Assembly: GCA_963706515.1 (NCBI GenBank)
Contig: CAVPMW010000023.1
Location: forward strand, 87,971 to 151,970
Reading direction: 5' to 3'
Source: CAVPMW01 sp963706515
Lineage (GTDB): Bacteria > Chloroflexota > Anaerolineae > Anaerolineales > UBA4823
DNA: 64,000 nucleotides
Shown: positions 37,676 through 47,159 of the stretch, piece after piece
Layout: each line of letters opens with the position of its first letter
Position numbering within the stretch: position 1 is the first letter of the stretch
Program-made: the position numbers and the translations under genes
Notes under the pieces: generated by a model
Told to the model about the DNA's origin: nothing
Seen by the model: only the letters and a program-made list of their open reading frames with translations
Database searches by the model: none

Positions 37676-38537
37676 GCTCCCAGGCTGCGGAGAGCGTATC
37701 TGCCAGCAGGGACTGCACCAGCAGGCGGCGGTAAGCGGCGCCGGCGCGGTGAGGGCTGCTGCGGAACTGGGCGGTCTCCCGGAGGAGCGCCTGAGCACGC
37801 TGCTGGGTCTCCAGGGCAAACGGCTGGCCGCGCAGCAGGGCTTCGGTGGAGGTCAGCCGGCGGGGCACCGGACCGGAGGGTCCCACCGCGATGCGCACGT
37901 CCTGGATTAAATCTCCCTGGCGGCGGAGCCATACTGCGAGGTTTAGGATGGGCAGCGCAACTCCCTGGGGGCGCATCACCCGGCGGAAAGCTGAAGCTTC
38001 CTGGGGGCCGCGCAGGGGCAGGTAAAACCCGACCAGCAGCTCCTGCCCGCCGGTCAAGGCGGACTTACCCGGTCCGAGGAACAGCTCGCCCAGGGGCTGG
38101 CGGCGCAAGCCGGAGCGGCTGGCGATCTCCGCCTGGGCATCCAATGCGAGCAAGGCGATGGTGCCATCTGCGGCGGGGAGGGCGTGCCCCACGTTGCCGC
38201 CCAGGGTAGCCGTATTGCGCACCTGTGGTCCGCCGATCAGGTCCGCTGCCTCGACCAGGGCCTGGGCGTGCTGCTGTACGAGCGGGTGGAGGACGATCTG
38301 GTTGAGGGGTACTGCCGCACCGACGAACAGCTCAGACTGGCGGATTTCGAGGCAGGTCAGCTCGGGGACCGCGGTGACATCGACCAGCCGGTGGACGGGG
38401 GGGTGGCGGCCTTGCTGCAGGTCAAGGAGCAGGTCAGTACCGCCGGCAAGGAAAAGCGCAGGTCCGGAGGCGGTATTCAGCGCCTGGAGGGCATCTTGGA
38501 TGGAGTTAGCGAGGTGATATTCTTGCCAGATGGTCAT
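37665..38537 (-). CDS. FAD-binding subunit of the molybdenum hydroxylase (XdhB/YgfM-like)
   Basis: This 290-residue protein has the FAD_binding_5 motifs FLAGGTDLLLDLQQG and IGGPQVRNTATLGGNVGHALPAADG, followed by a CO-dehydrogenase flavoprotein C-terminal domain (FRRVMRPQGVALPILNLAVW). It passes electrons from the [2Fe-2S] centres of the downstream fused subunit to NAD or another acceptor. It is intact and 46 bases upstream of the Fe-S/Mo gene. No strong ribosome site is visible before the ATG at 38537. Confidence 0.87.
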   Translation of the reverse strand: MTIWQEYHLANSIQDALQALNTASGPALFLAGGTDLLLDLQQGRHPPVHRLVDVTAVPELTCLEIRQSELFVGAAVPLNQIVLHPLVQQHAQALVEAADLIGGPQVRNTATLGGNVGHALPAADGTIALLALDAQAEIASRSGLRRQPLGELFLGPGKSALTGGQELLVGFYLPLRGPQEASAFRRVMRPQGVALPILNLAVWLRRQGDLIQDVRIAVGPSGPVPRRLTSTEALLRGQPFALETQQRAQALLRETAQFRSSPHRAGAAYRRLLVQSLLADTLSAAWERSS

Positions 38538-38608
38538 GGATCGGTGTTATTTCCAGCTACATAAAACGGAGGGTGGCGCTTTTCGACGGGTTTTTATCCA
38601 AAAGGGAA

Positions 38609-38661
38609 AAGCCCGACGCCGCCGCAGGTGGCCCTGTGACGACCACCGATCCAGTGGGCTT
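38609..38661 (-). other. Possible structured leader of the hydroxylase operon
   Basis: On the minus strand AAGCCC (38661-38656) pairs with GGGCTT (38614-38609), enclosing a GGTGG..CCACC hairpin and a GC-rich GCGGCGGCG stretch. It lies 72-124 bases before the FAD subunit ATG. It does not match a riboswitch class I can recognise. The rest of this 283-base divergent gap shows only a -10 for the plus-strand gene. Confidence 0.3.
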
Positions 38662-38755
38662 ATTTTAACATGAAAGCCGGGTATTGCCGGAGTAAATATC
38701 CGAAAACGATCGGAATTGATTCCCTCTTCCAGCGCCTGAGATCGGGGATGGCGGG

Positions 38756-38761
38756 TATAAT
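38756..38761 (+). promoter_or_regulatory. -10 element for the M20 peptidase gene
   Basis: TATAAT lies 60 bases before the ATG. No good -35 is found at the right distance, so an activator or a weak promoter is possible. Confidence 0.35.
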
Positions 38762-38820
38762 TCGGGCGGGAGTATGTGCAAGCTGCTCCCTTACGGTCCA
38801 ATTCCTGAGGAGGCATTTGA

Positions 38821-40200
38821 ATGTCTGACCTGCGCAGCAAGACATTGCAGTACGTGCACGATCACCGCGAACAAACCCTGGAGGAGCTGATCGAGCTGGT
38901 CAGCATCCCGTCGATATCGACCGATCCGGAGGCAAGGGAAGACCTCTACCGGGCAGCGGAATGGGTAGCAGGTCGCCTGCGTGGGATCGGTATGGAACGG
39001 GTGCAGATCTTCCCTCTCGACGAGCACCCGCTGGTATATGGGGAGTGGCTGCACGCGGGCGAGGGGAAGCCGACCGTATTGATCTACGGGCATTACGACG
39101 TCCAACCGGTCGAGCCGCTGGAGCTCTGGAACACTCCACCGTTCGAGGCTACCCAGGTTGGGGAGAACCTGTACGGCCGCGGCGCATCCGACATGAAAGG
39201 GCAGGTGATCACCACCTTCTCCGCCGTGCGGGCGCTGCAGGCGAACCAGGCGCTGGCGGTCAATGTAAAGTTCCTGATCGAAGGCGAGGAGGAGATCGGC
39301 TCGCCCGCGCTGGGCGGGTTCATCGAGACTCACCAGGAGCTGTTGGGCTGCGATTTTATGCTCAACCCGGATGGGGGGATTATCGGGGCTGAAATACCGT
39401 CGATCACTTATGCGCTGCGCGGACTGGGGTATTTCGAGCTGCGCGTGTACGGCCCGGGGCACGACCTGCACTCTGGGGTGTATGGCGGGAGCGTGAACAA
39501 CCCGGCCCAGGTGCTGTGCGAGCTGGTGGCGGGGATGCACGATAGCCAGGGACGGGTCACCCTTCCAGGGTTTTACGACCGGGTTGAGCCGCTAGACCCC
39601 GCTGAGCGGGCTGAGCTGGCTCGCCTGCCGATGGACGACGCGTACTTCCTGGAGCTCACCGGCGCACCCAGGCTGTACGGCGAAGCCGGCTATACCACCA
39701 TCGAGCGGATCGGCGCACGGCCGACCCTGGAGATCAACGGGTTATATTCCGGCTTCATCGGGGAAGGCAGCAAGACGGTGCTGCCAGCGTATGCCATGGC
39801 AAAAATTTCCACGCGGCTGGTGCCGGACCAGGACCCGCAGGAGGTTTTCCAGCAGCTCGAGCGATACGTCGCTGCCAAAGCCCCGGATACCGTGCGTTAT
39901 GAGCTGATCAACTGGGTAGGCGAATGCGCAGCCGTCGCCGACCGCCGCCTGCCATGGGTCACCGATCTGAGCGATGCCCTGGAAGCCGTCTGGGGGAAAC
40001 GCCCGGTGTTCCGCCGGGAGGGAGGCAGCGTACCGGTGGCAGCCCAGGTGAAGCGGATTCTGGGCGTGGATTCGGTGTTGACCGGGTTTGGTCTGCCTGA
40101 CGATAACCTGCATGCCCCGAATGAGAAGCAGCACCTGCCCACGCTGTACCGTGGGATCGATGCCCTGGTGCATTTCTTCTGCAACATGGGAGAGATATAA
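38821..40200 (+). CDS. M20-family dipeptidase
   Basis: The 459-residue protein starts MSDLRSKTLQYVHDHREQTL after GAGGAGG. Metal ligands and catalytic residues of the M20 family are visible: GHYDVQP (His and nearby Asp), GRGASDMKG (Asp bridging the metals), EGEEEIGSP (catalytic and metal Glu), LNPDGG (Asp) and a C-terminal LHAPNEKQHLP (His). The dimerisation domain with GHDLHSGVYGG lies between. It matches cytosolic di- or tripeptidases of the CNDP type. The frame is intact. It is divergent from the hydroxylase operon. Confidence 0.92.
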   Translation: MSDLRSKTLQYVHDHREQTLEELIELVSIPSISTDPEAREDLYRAAEWVAGRLRGIGMERVQIFPLDEHPLVYGEWLHAGEGKPTVLIYGHYDVQPVEPLELWNTPPFEATQVGENLYGRGASDMKGQVITTFSAVRALQANQALAVNVKFLIEGEEEIGSPALGGFIETHQELLGCDFMLNPDGGIIGAEIPSITYALRGLGYFELRVYGPGHDLHSGVYGGSVNNPAQVLCELVAGMHDSQGRVTLPGFYDRVEPLDPAERAELARLPMDDAYFLELTGAPRLYGEAGYTTIERIGARPTLEINGLYSGFIGEGSKTVLPAYAMAKISTRLVPDQDPQEVFQQLERYVAAKAPDTVRYELINWVGECAAVADRRLPWVTDLSDALEAVWGKRPVFRREGGSVPVAAQVKRILGVDSVLTGFGLPDDNLHAPNEKQHLPTLYRGIDALVHFFCNMGEI

Positions 40201-40270
40201 AAATATTTGACCGCCTCGAGAACGAGCCGGAAATTATTTAGCTGTCAGTAAACTATTCATCATATCTTAA

Positions 40271-40299
40271 TTGACTTACGTTGCGGGAGATCGTACAAT
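40271..40299 (+). promoter_or_regulatory. Consensus promoter for the DUF1385 gene, predicted leaderless
   Basis: TTGACT (40271-40276) and TACAAT (40294-40299) are 17 bases apart. The expected start is near 40306 and the ATG is at 40308, without a Shine-Dalgarno sequence. The spacing -10 to ATG (8 bases) equals that at yvcK. Confidence 0.75.
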
Positions 40300-40307
40300 T
40301 CAACTCC

Positions 40308-41189
40308 ATGACTGAGAGAATGCCTTCTTACGGAGGCCAGGCAGTGATCGAAGGGGTGATGATGCGCGGCAGACAGGGCTGCGCAATCGCCATGCGCGCC
40401 CCCGACCAGCAGATCGTGGTGCACACCGAGCCGCTGGGTGCGATCTACCGCAGCAAAGCGACGCGGCTGCCCTTCGTGCGCGGCGTGGTGGCATTGTGGG
40501 ATGCGCTCGGGCTGGGCATGCGCGCCCTGACCATCTCGGCGAATACCCAGACCGGCGAGGAAGAGAAGCTGGAAGGACCGGCGCTGTACGGCGCGCTGGC
40601 AATCTCCCTGGCTTTCGGGATCGGGCTGTTCTTCCTTGGACCAGCTCTGGTTGGCGGGCTCGTCGGGCGCGGCTTGCATTGGAACGCCTGGTGGGGGAAC
40701 ATCCTGGAAGGGGTTTTACGGCTGGGTCTGCTGGTAGGCTATATCTGGCTGATCGGACGCTTACCGGAAATCCGGCGGATCTTCATGTACCACGGCGCGG
40801 AGCACAAGACGATCAATGCCTTCGAAGCCGGGGCGGAGCTCAAACCCGAAGAAGTGGCGCACTATCCGCTGGAACACGCCCGGTGTGGGACCGCCTTCCT
40901 GCTGACGCTGGTGGTATTCTCGGTGCTGTTTTTCAGCTTGCTGGGACCCTTGCCTTTAGGCTGGCGGCTTGCCAGCCGAATATTGATGCTGCCGGTGATC
41001 GCCGCGATTGCTTACGAATACATCCGCTGGACGGCTAACCACCTCAGCTCTCCGCTGGTGCGCATGTTAGTCAAACCCAACCTGGCGCTGCAGCGCCTGA
41101 CCACCTCGGAACCCAACCTGGATATGCTGGAAGTGGCAATTGCGGCATTTTCGGCAATGCGGACGCAGGAAGAGCAGGTCCGCCTGTAG
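40308..41189 (+). CDS. DUF1385 (YqhQ-like) membrane protein
   Basis: The ATG at 40308 (MTERMPSYGGQAVIEGVMMRG) is chosen because an upstream in-frame start at 40281 lies within the promoter. The GGQAVIEGVMMRG opening, FVRGVVALWDALGLGMRAL, MYHGAEHKTINAFEAG and the HARCGTAFLL segment are the conserved blocks of DUF1385. Four or so membrane helices follow the first 80 residues. Its function is unknown; in several bacteria the gene neighbours prfA or rpmE, which is not the case here. The product is 293 residues. Confidence 0.9.
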   Translation: MTERMPSYGGQAVIEGVMMRGRQGCAIAMRAPDQQIVVHTEPLGAIYRSKATRLPFVRGVVALWDALGLGMRALTISANTQTGEEEKLEGPALYGALAISLAFGIGLFFLGPALVGGLVGRGLHWNAWWGNILEGVLRLGLLVGYIWLIGRLPEIRRIFMYHGAEHKTINAFEAGAELKPEEVAHYPLEHARCGTAFLLTLVVFSVLFFSLLGPLPLGWRLASRILMLPVIAAIAYEYIRWTANHLSSPLVRMLVKPNLALQRLTTSEPNLDMLEVAIAAFSAMRTQEEQVRL

Positions 41190-41234
41190 GTGCCCTATCG
41201 ACGAAGACGGCTGCAAACCAGCTCGAGGATAACC

Positions 41235-42627
41235 ATGTTTGCTCGACCAGTTGCCGTGCGACTGGTGCTGATCGCCTGCTTCTTAGGTCTGGCGGGTTGT
41301 GAACCCACCGGCGCCAGCCTGATTACTCCAACAGCAGCAGAACAAACCGTCCAATCATCGGCGACACCCTTATACTCTCCCCGACTTGATGATCGAGAAA
41401 ATTGAGATTGCCCCAGAGAATGGGGACCTGTGCCAGAATCCCTTTGCTGCGCTTGGGATATTCCTGCGGGTAAGCAACCAGGGCAGCCTGACAGCCCGCC
41501 CGTTTACTGTGTCGGTCAACAAACTGCGGAAGCGGGTGGACCAGGAGCTGGCGCCAGGCGAAGAGGCCGATCTTTGGTTCCCGGACTTCCAGCCTGTCAA
41601 TGCGGTCCTGATCGATATCTATTCACAGGTGGCGGAAAGCAATGAAGAAAATAACGCCGCGCAGCGCGAGCTTGTGGCGCCTACGCCCGATCTGAACTGC
41701 TTCCCTGCACCGACAGCGACCGTGGGGATACAGGCTCCGCTGAGCAGCATGGCGGGGCATAAGGGGACCGTCTGGAGCGCAGTATTCTCACCGGATGGCG
41801 GGCTGGTAGCGTCGGGCTCGGTGGATGACAGCGTACGCCTGTGGCGGGTCGAGCAGGGAAAGCTGCTGCGCATTATGCTCGGGCATCCTTTCCCGGTGCG
41901 CAGCCTGGCCTTCTCGCCGGATGGAGCCCTGCTGGCGAGCGGCTCGTACGACGGGATGGTGCGCCTGTGGCGGGTTTCTGACGGATACCTGCAAAACAGC
42001 CTGGCGGGCCATCTCGGCTGGGTGTTGAGCCTGGCTTACGCCCCGGATGGAAAATCCCTGGCGAGCGCCGGGGAAGATTACAGCATTCGCATCTGGCGGG
42101 TGCGGGATGGAAAACAGGTGGATATTATTGATGAAGGGCTGACCCGGGTGAACGGGTTAGCTTACTCGCCCGATGGCCTCTATCTGAGTTGGGTCGAGGA
42201 AGATGGAAGCCTGAAAGTATACAATCTGGTGGATCAAAATTGGCTCCTCCAGCTGGCAGGGGGTCCACAGGCGGCGCTCTCGCTGGCTTACCGGCCGGAT
42301 GGCGGGCTGATCGCGGTCGGGTATGCCGATGGGACCATCCAGCTGTGGGATGCCCGGGTCGGCGAGCTGAAGCAGACGCTCAGCGGGCACACCGGAGGAG
42401 TGACGAGCCTGGCATTTTCACCGGACGGAACCTGGCTGGTGAGCGGATCGCAGGACAGCAACCTGCGCCTGTGGCTGCTCGATCCCACCGGCGAAGAGTA
42501 CCAGATCCGGCACCTGCTCGCCGGGCATGTGGGCGCGGTGACCAGCGTCGCTTTCTCACCGGACGGCGACCGGATTGCATCGGCTGGAGAAGACGGAACG
42601 GTGCGGCTGTGGGGGGTGGAGCCGTGA
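41235..42627 (+). CDS. WD40-repeat lipoprotein with CARDB-like domain, one frameshift
   Basis: The ATG at 41235 follows GAGGAT. The signal peptide MFARPVAVRLVLIACFLGLAGC ends in a good lipobox. A Ser/Thr linker, a shift near 41385, and a CARDB-like domain (about residues 50-150, LGIFLRVSNQGSLTARPFTV and SQVAESNEENNAAQ) follow. Then come seven WD40 blades such as GHKGTVWSAVFSPDG, ASGSVDDSVRLWRV and GHTGGVTSLAFSPDG, enough for one closed propeller. The total is about 463 residues. It is an extracellular, membrane-tethered interaction module. Its stop overlaps the next GTG start. Confidence 0.87.
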
Positions 42628-43569
42628 TCCGCGAGCGATCCTCAACTCGCAAGCTTATCCTCGGAGTGGCTGCCGCCTGCCTGCTTGGTCTGGTCTGCCT
42701 GGGAAGCGCGGCATGTGCCCTGGCGCTCAGGGGGTCGAGCCCGCTGAGCCTGGCTGGTGCAAACCCTCAGTCAATGTTCCAGGGGATCACCTACGAACAG
42801 GTTAAGCTGCAGACGCCGCGGCCCGTGGTGGCGCATATCTTGCGCATCGACCTGCGAGCGGAGGGAATAGGCTTCCTGGTGACGCCAGGCGACGCAGACC
42901 AGGAGCTGCCCCTCAGCGCCAAAACGACCAGCCAGTTTCTGGAAGAATCCAAGGTGCAGATGGCGGTGAACGGGGATGGCTTTACCCCCTGGCATTCGAA
43001 CGGGCCGCTCGATTACTACCCGCACGCTGGGGACCGGGTAAAGCCGAACGGTACGGCGGCTTCGCGCGGCGAGGTATATTCCGCTGGAGATGGCGAGGAG
43101 CCGGTGCTATACCTCTCGCGCACCAACCAGGCGCGCTTCAACGTGCCTTTTGGAAAAATATACAATGCGATCTCCGGCGACCGGATGCTGGTGGAGAGAG
43201 AGCGCATTGGCTCAAGACCTGGAAAGCCAGCCGCAGCCGCGGACTGCCGTTGCGCTGGACCGGCGAGGCAGGACGTTAATCCTGATCGTTGTCGATGGTC
43301 GCCAGGCAGGTTACAGCGAAGGCATGACCCTGGAAGAGCTGGGAAAGTTGATTGTGCAGGAAGGTGGATATTACGGGATGAACCTGGATGGCGGCGGGTC
43401 GAGCACGATGATCACCGAGGGCAGCGGAGGCGACGGGGTGGTCCTGAACTCACCGATCGACCAGAACGTACGGGGTAAGGAGCGTGCGGTGGGCAACCAC
43501 CTGGGGATATTCGCCAGCCCACTTTCCGAACAGAGTAAGCGCGAAGCTACTCGCCAAGTATCTGAATGA
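42624..43569 (+). CDS. Phosphodiester glycosidase (NAGPA) family protein, one frameshift
   Basis: The GTG at 42624 overlaps the WD40 stop (GTGA). An N-terminal hydrophobic helix (about residues 11-35) anchors or exports it. AVNGDGFTPWHSNGPLDYYPHAGD and, after a shift near 43200, LILIVVDGRQAGYSEGMTLEELG and YYGMNLDGGGSSTM are the NAGPA-domain motifs (PF09992 type). Family members cleave phosphodiester-linked N-acetylglucosamine or occur with sporulation and exopolysaccharide proteins. Restored length is about 314 residues. The C-terminal ERAVGNHLGIFA is the usual end. Confidence 0.82.
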
Positions 43570-43966
43570 CCAGCTCCCGCCGGCGTGGGCGATTATCGAA
43601 ATCGATGTAGACGATCTGCTGCCAGGTGCCGAGGGTGAGGCGCCCATTGGCAAAGGGGACGGTCAAGGATGGACCGAGCAGCGCCGCGCGCACGTGGCTG
43701 TAACCGTTGCCGTCTCCCCAGGCGCTATCATGGGCGTAAGGGCGGTCGGAAGGAATGATCTCGTCGAAAAGCTGGCGCAGGTCCTGCAGGACGCCGTTTT
43801 CGTATTCGATCGTGGTCAGGGCGCTGGTTGAAGAGGGGCAGAAGATGGTCGCCGTCCCGTTGGTCAATCCGGATTGGTATACAAACTGCCCGATCTCGTC
43901 GGTAATGTCGCGAATGTCGGCATGACCGCCTGTGGAAAGCGAGAGGGAAAAGGTATGGACCGGCAT
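43547..43966 (-). CDS. YjbQ/UPF0047 family protein
   Basis: The 139-residue protein MPVHTFSLSLSTGGHADIRDIT carries the UPF0047 signature: SGLTNGTATIFCPSSTSALTTIEYENG, then YAHDSAWGDGNGYSHVRAALLGPSLTVPF and LGTWQQIVYIDFDNRPRRRELVI. The family has weak thiamine-phosphate synthase activity in E. coli, and conserved His/Asp/Glu residues suggest metal binding. It is intact and overlaps the tail of the glycosidase gene by 23 bases on the opposite strand. Confidence 0.92.
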   Translation of the reverse strand: MPVHTFSLSLSTGGHADIRDITDEIGQFVYQSGLTNGTATIFCPSSTSALTTIEYENGVLQDLRQLFDEIIPSDRPYAHDSAWGDGNGYSHVRAALLGPSLTVPFANGRLTLGTWQQIVYIDFDNRPRRRELVIQILGE

Positions 43967-44051
43967 GTGTGCTCCGCAATTGATTGTACACTTAAAACGC
44001 GAGAGGGGATAAAATTTGCGGGCATGAGCTTATGTTATCGAGAGGTAATCC

Positions 44052-44435
44052 ATGTCTGAAAAATCGGTGTCTCAAAAGCTGCTGATCAAACCCGGCTGCT
44101 CATTCCTTTTGATCAACCCACCCCGCGGCTACCGTGAGCTGCTGGCTGACCTGCCTGAAAACGTATCCGTAGTCGCACAAGCCAGCGCGCCGGTGGACGT
44201 GATCCAGTTTTTCGCCAGCACGCAGCAGGAGCTCGAAGAGCAGCTCAGCCGGGTGAAGGCGCTGCTCAAACCCAAGAGCCTGCTGTGGGTGACCTATCCG
44301 AAGGGCACTTCGAAAATTCCGTCGGAGATCAACCGGGATTCAATCGTGGAAACTGCCCGGGGTGTGGGCTATGAAGGCGTAGCCATGGTCGCAGTGGATA
44401 AGGATTGGTCAGCACTGCGTTTGAAGGTCATCTGA
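44052..44435 (+). CDS. DUF3052-like small protein
   Basis: The 127-residue product (MSEKSVSQKLLIKPGCSFLLINPP) follows CGAGAGGTAA. It matches the short DUF3052-type pattern: KLxIKPG, a central VDVIQFFASTQQELEEQL helix, LLWVTYPKGTSKIPSEINRD and VAMVAVDKDWSALRLKVI. The C-terminal half of the protein encoded at 44984 is a clear paralogue with the same order of elements. The function is unknown. A TAAAAT element at 44010 may be its -10. Confidence 0.75.
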   Translation: MSEKSVSQKLLIKPGCSFLLINPPRGYRELLADLPENVSVVAQASAPVDVIQFFASTQQELEEQLSRVKALLKPKSLLWVTYPKGTSKIPSEINRDSIVETARGVGYEGVAMVAVDKDWSALRLKVI

Positions 44436-44465
44436 GAGACCTTAAATCCAGGGATAGGTGAGCCT

Positions 44466-44984
44466 GTGGACAAAACGGATATTTTGCTCCTCTACGACTA
44501 CAACTATTGGGCAAACCAGCGCGTGCTGCAGGCTGCAGGGCGCGTCAGCACCGAGCAGTTCCTGAAGCCGGCGCCTCTTAGCCAGGGCAGCCTGCGCGGT
44601 GCCCTGGTGCATGCATACGGGGCGGAGAGAATCTGGCGGCAGCGCATCCAGGGCGTCTCTCCCAGCTCGCTGCCGGCAGAGAGCGAATTCCCCAGCCTGC
44701 AGCCTCTCAGCGAAAGCTGGGCGCAGGAGGAAAAAGAGATGCGCGCCTGCCTGGCGGGGTTGGCGGAAGCGGACCTGCCGCGGATCGTCACCTACCAGAA
44801 CACGAAGGGGCGAACCTTCAATAACGTGCTCTGGCAGCTGCTGGCGCACGTCGTTAATCACGGTACGCAAACCCGCGCCGAGGCGGGCCTGCTCCTGGCG
44901 GATTACGGGCAATCGCCGGGCGATCTTGACCTGATCCTGTACCTGCGGGAGCGAGCAGAAAATGCCGCTCCATCCCCGGCTTGA
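44466..44984 (+). CDS. DinB-family protein
   Basis: The 172-residue protein (MDKTDILLLYDYNYWANQRVLQ) has the four-helix DinB layout. Three histidines suitable for metal binding are visible: GALVHAYGAERIWRQRI, then LLAHVVNHGTQTRAEA. These H..E/H..HxxxH positions match the DinB/YfiT superfamily. Such enzymes bind Ni or Zn and some are thiol S-transferases for bacillithiol or mycothiol. It sits between two DUF3052-like genes, and its stop overlaps the next ATG (TGATG). Confidence 0.85.
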   Translation: MDKTDILLLYDYNYWANQRVLQAAGRVSTEQFLKPAPLSQGSLRGALVHAYGAERIWRQRIQGVSPSSLPAESEFPSLQPLSESWAQEEKEMRACLAGLAEADLPRIVTYQNTKGRTFNNVLWQLLAHVVNHGTQTRAEAGLLLADYGQSPGDLDLILYLRERAENAAPSPA

Positions 44985-45778
44985 TGAGCGCGACCCTGGT
45001 CTGGCTCGTCCACTGGAACGAGGCTGAATGCAGGCAGCGCTCCAGGCTGCTGGAAGAGCTCGGCTATCGCGTCGAATGCCGGCTGGCAGCCGGACCGCAG
45101 CTCCTGCGCGACTTGCGCGCAGCCCAGCCGGCGGCAGTAATCATCGATCTGTCCCGTTTGCCCTCGCAGGGTCGTGACCTGGGGATTTCCATCCGCCATC
45201 AGAAGGCGAGCCGGTTCATACCCCTGGTTTTCGTGGGCGGAGAGCAGGACAAAGTCGCTGCGCTGCGCAGCCTGCTCCCCGATGCAGCCTATGCCCGCTG
45301 GGAGCAGATGGACACGGCTCTGGAGGCGGCGCTCCGCCAGCCTCCCAAAGATCCGGTTGTGCCGGAGAGCGTCTTCGCAGCGTATGCGGGGCGTCCACTG
45401 GCAGATCGGCTGGGAATACGCCCCGGGATGGTCCTTGGGCTGGCTGGGGCGCCCGCGGAGTTCGTCAGCCTGATTGGAAAGCCTGCCAAAGAGATAACCA
45501 TCCAGACGATTGTGGATGAAGAGTGCGATTTAATCGTGTGGTTCCCGCGCAGCCAGAGCGAGCTCCAGCGAGACATACAGAAAATGGCCAGCCTGATCCA
45601 GAAAAACTCGCTGTGGATCGGCTGGCCAAAACAAGCCGCAAGAATGCAGACTGACCTTACCCAGGTGGTCGTCCGCCAGGCGGGGCTGGCTGCAGGGCTG
45701 GTGGATTACAAGATCTGTTCAATCGACGAGACCTGGTCGGGGTTAAAATTCACCCGCCGGAAAGGCTCAGATCAGTAG
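44984..45778 (+). CDS. Receiver-like domain fused to a DUF3052-like domain
   Basis: The ATG at 44984 overlaps the DinB stop (TGATG). Residues 1-120 look like a response-regulator receiver fold (WLVHWNEAECRQRSRLLEELGYRV, PAAVIIDLSRLPSQGRDLGISIR, FIPLVFVGG), with D56 in place of the phosphoacceptor aspartate region. Residues 130-264 (LADRLGIRPGMVLGLAGAP to CSIDETWSGLKFTRR) repeat the domain of the small protein at 44052. The last two residues are acidic/polar. The pairing suggests a sensory or adaptor role around DinB; no partner kinase is near. Confidence 0.65.
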   Translation: MSATLVWLVHWNEAECRQRSRLLEELGYRVECRLAAGPQLLRDLRAAQPAAVIIDLSRLPSQGRDLGISIRHQKASRFIPLVFVGGEQDKVAALRSLLPDAAYARWEQMDTALEAALRQPPKDPVVPESVFAAYAGRPLADRLGIRPGMVLGLAGAPAEFVSLIGKPAKEITIQTIVDEECDLIVWFPRSQSELQRDIQKMASLIQKNSLWIGWPKQAARMQTDLTQVVVRQAGLAAGLVDYKICSIDETWSGLKFTRRKGSDQ

Positions 45779-45786
45779 ATCTGAGA

Positions 45787-47128
45787 TCAGGCTGTCTCCA
45801 GGTAGCGCTCGACCTCCCAATCGGTGACCCTCATGCGGGCTTCTTCAATCTCTGACCACTTGGCGCGCTGGAACCCCTCGTAGGTGACCTCCCCCAGGGC
45901 ATCTTTGAGCACCTGGTCCCCGTCCAGCTCGCGCATGGCCTCCGCCAGCGAGCCGGGCAGCTCACCGATGCCGCGCGCTTTGCGTTCTTCGGCAGTCAGG
46001 TGGTAGACGTTGACGTTATTCAGCGGCTCGGGGCAGGGCAGCCTCTGGTCGATGCCGTCCAGGGCGGCAGCCAGCATGACGGTAAACGCCAGGTATGGAT
46101 TGCAGGCGGGATCGGGGCAGCGCAGCTCGGCGCGCATGGACTTATCGCTGCCGGCGGTGTAGCGGGGGATGCGGATGAGGGCCGAGCGGTTGATCTGCGC
46201 CCAACCGATATAGACCGGGGCTTCGTAACCGGGCACCAGGCGTTTGTAAGAATTGACGGTCGGGGCGACCACAGCCGACAGCGCCCGGGCATGGCTGAGC
46301 TGCCCGGCAATGAAGCCATAAGCCGGTGGGTGACAGGTTGTACTGGTCGTTGGCGTCGAAGAACAGGTTGCTCCCATCAGCATCGAAGAGCGACTGGTGG
46401 CAGTGCATCCCGGAGCCGTTGATCGCCAAAGATTGGCTTGGGCATGAACGAAGCGACCAGGTCATGCTGGGCGGCAATCGCCTTGACGGTGTATTTAAGG
46501 GTGAGAACGTTATCGGCGGTCTGCAGCGCGTCGGCGATAGCGGAAGTCGATCTCGTGCTGACCGAGAGCAACTTCGTGGTGCCCCATCTCGACTTCCAGA
46601 CCCATCCCTGCCAGGGCGTCCATCAGCTCGGTGCGCACCGTCACGGCCTCGTCGTTTGCCGAGAAGTCGAAATAACTGCCGACGTCGTGCGGAACCGGGT
46701 GAATGGATTCGACCCCATTGCGCTTGAACAGGAAGAACTCGGGTTCGGGACCGACGTTATAGGTCCAGCCGCGCGGATTTGATCTTCTCCAGCATGCGCT
46801 TAAGCGTGCCGCGTGGGTCGCCGGGGAAAGGTTCGCCATCCGGCTGGAAAATGTCGCAGAAGACGCGCGCCCGGCGGAAATCAGCCGGCGTCCAGGGCAG
46901 GACGGCGTAGGTCGAGATGTCCAGGACCAGGCGCATGTCGCTTTCCTGGATGCGGGCGAAGCCTTCTATTGACGATCCATCGAACCAGACCCCGTTTTCC
47001 AGGGCTTCGCGCACGCGGCTCAGGGGGATATCGACGCTCTTTACTGTGCCGGTGACGTCGGTAAACTGCAGGGAAACGAATTTAACATTATCTTCTTTCA
47101 ATCGCTCAAGAAAAACTTTCTGATCCAT
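45787..47128 (-). CDS. glnA: Glutamine synthetase type I, four frameshifts
   Basis: The ATG at 47128 follows AGGAGGAGGAG. The repaired protein (about 445 residues) contains VSLQFTDVTGTVKSVDIP, VWFDGSSIEGFARIQESDM, VGPEPEFFLF (metal Glu), MGHHEVALGQHEID, SGMHCHQSLF, GFIAGQLSHARALSAVVAPTVNSYKRLVPGYEAPVY in two pieces, and RAELRCPDPACNPYLAF. No adenylylation loop tyrosine motif of the GSI-beta type is seen at the C-terminus, so it resembles GSI-alpha. Shifts fall near 46780, 46525, 46435 and 46330. It makes glutamine from glutamate, ammonia and ATP. Its promoter at 47160-47188 has a built-in dyad. Confidence 0.92.
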
Positions 47129-47159
47129 GGCTCTCCTCCTCCTGGTATTTAATTTACCG

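Noticed and set aside
38600..38665. Molybdenum-cofactor or cobalamin riboswitch upstream of the hydroxylase
   Set aside because: None of the consensus segments of these classes could be recognised; only simple stems are visible.
40281..40307. Upstream in-frame start for DUF1385
   Set aside because: It lies between the -35 and -10 of the promoter.
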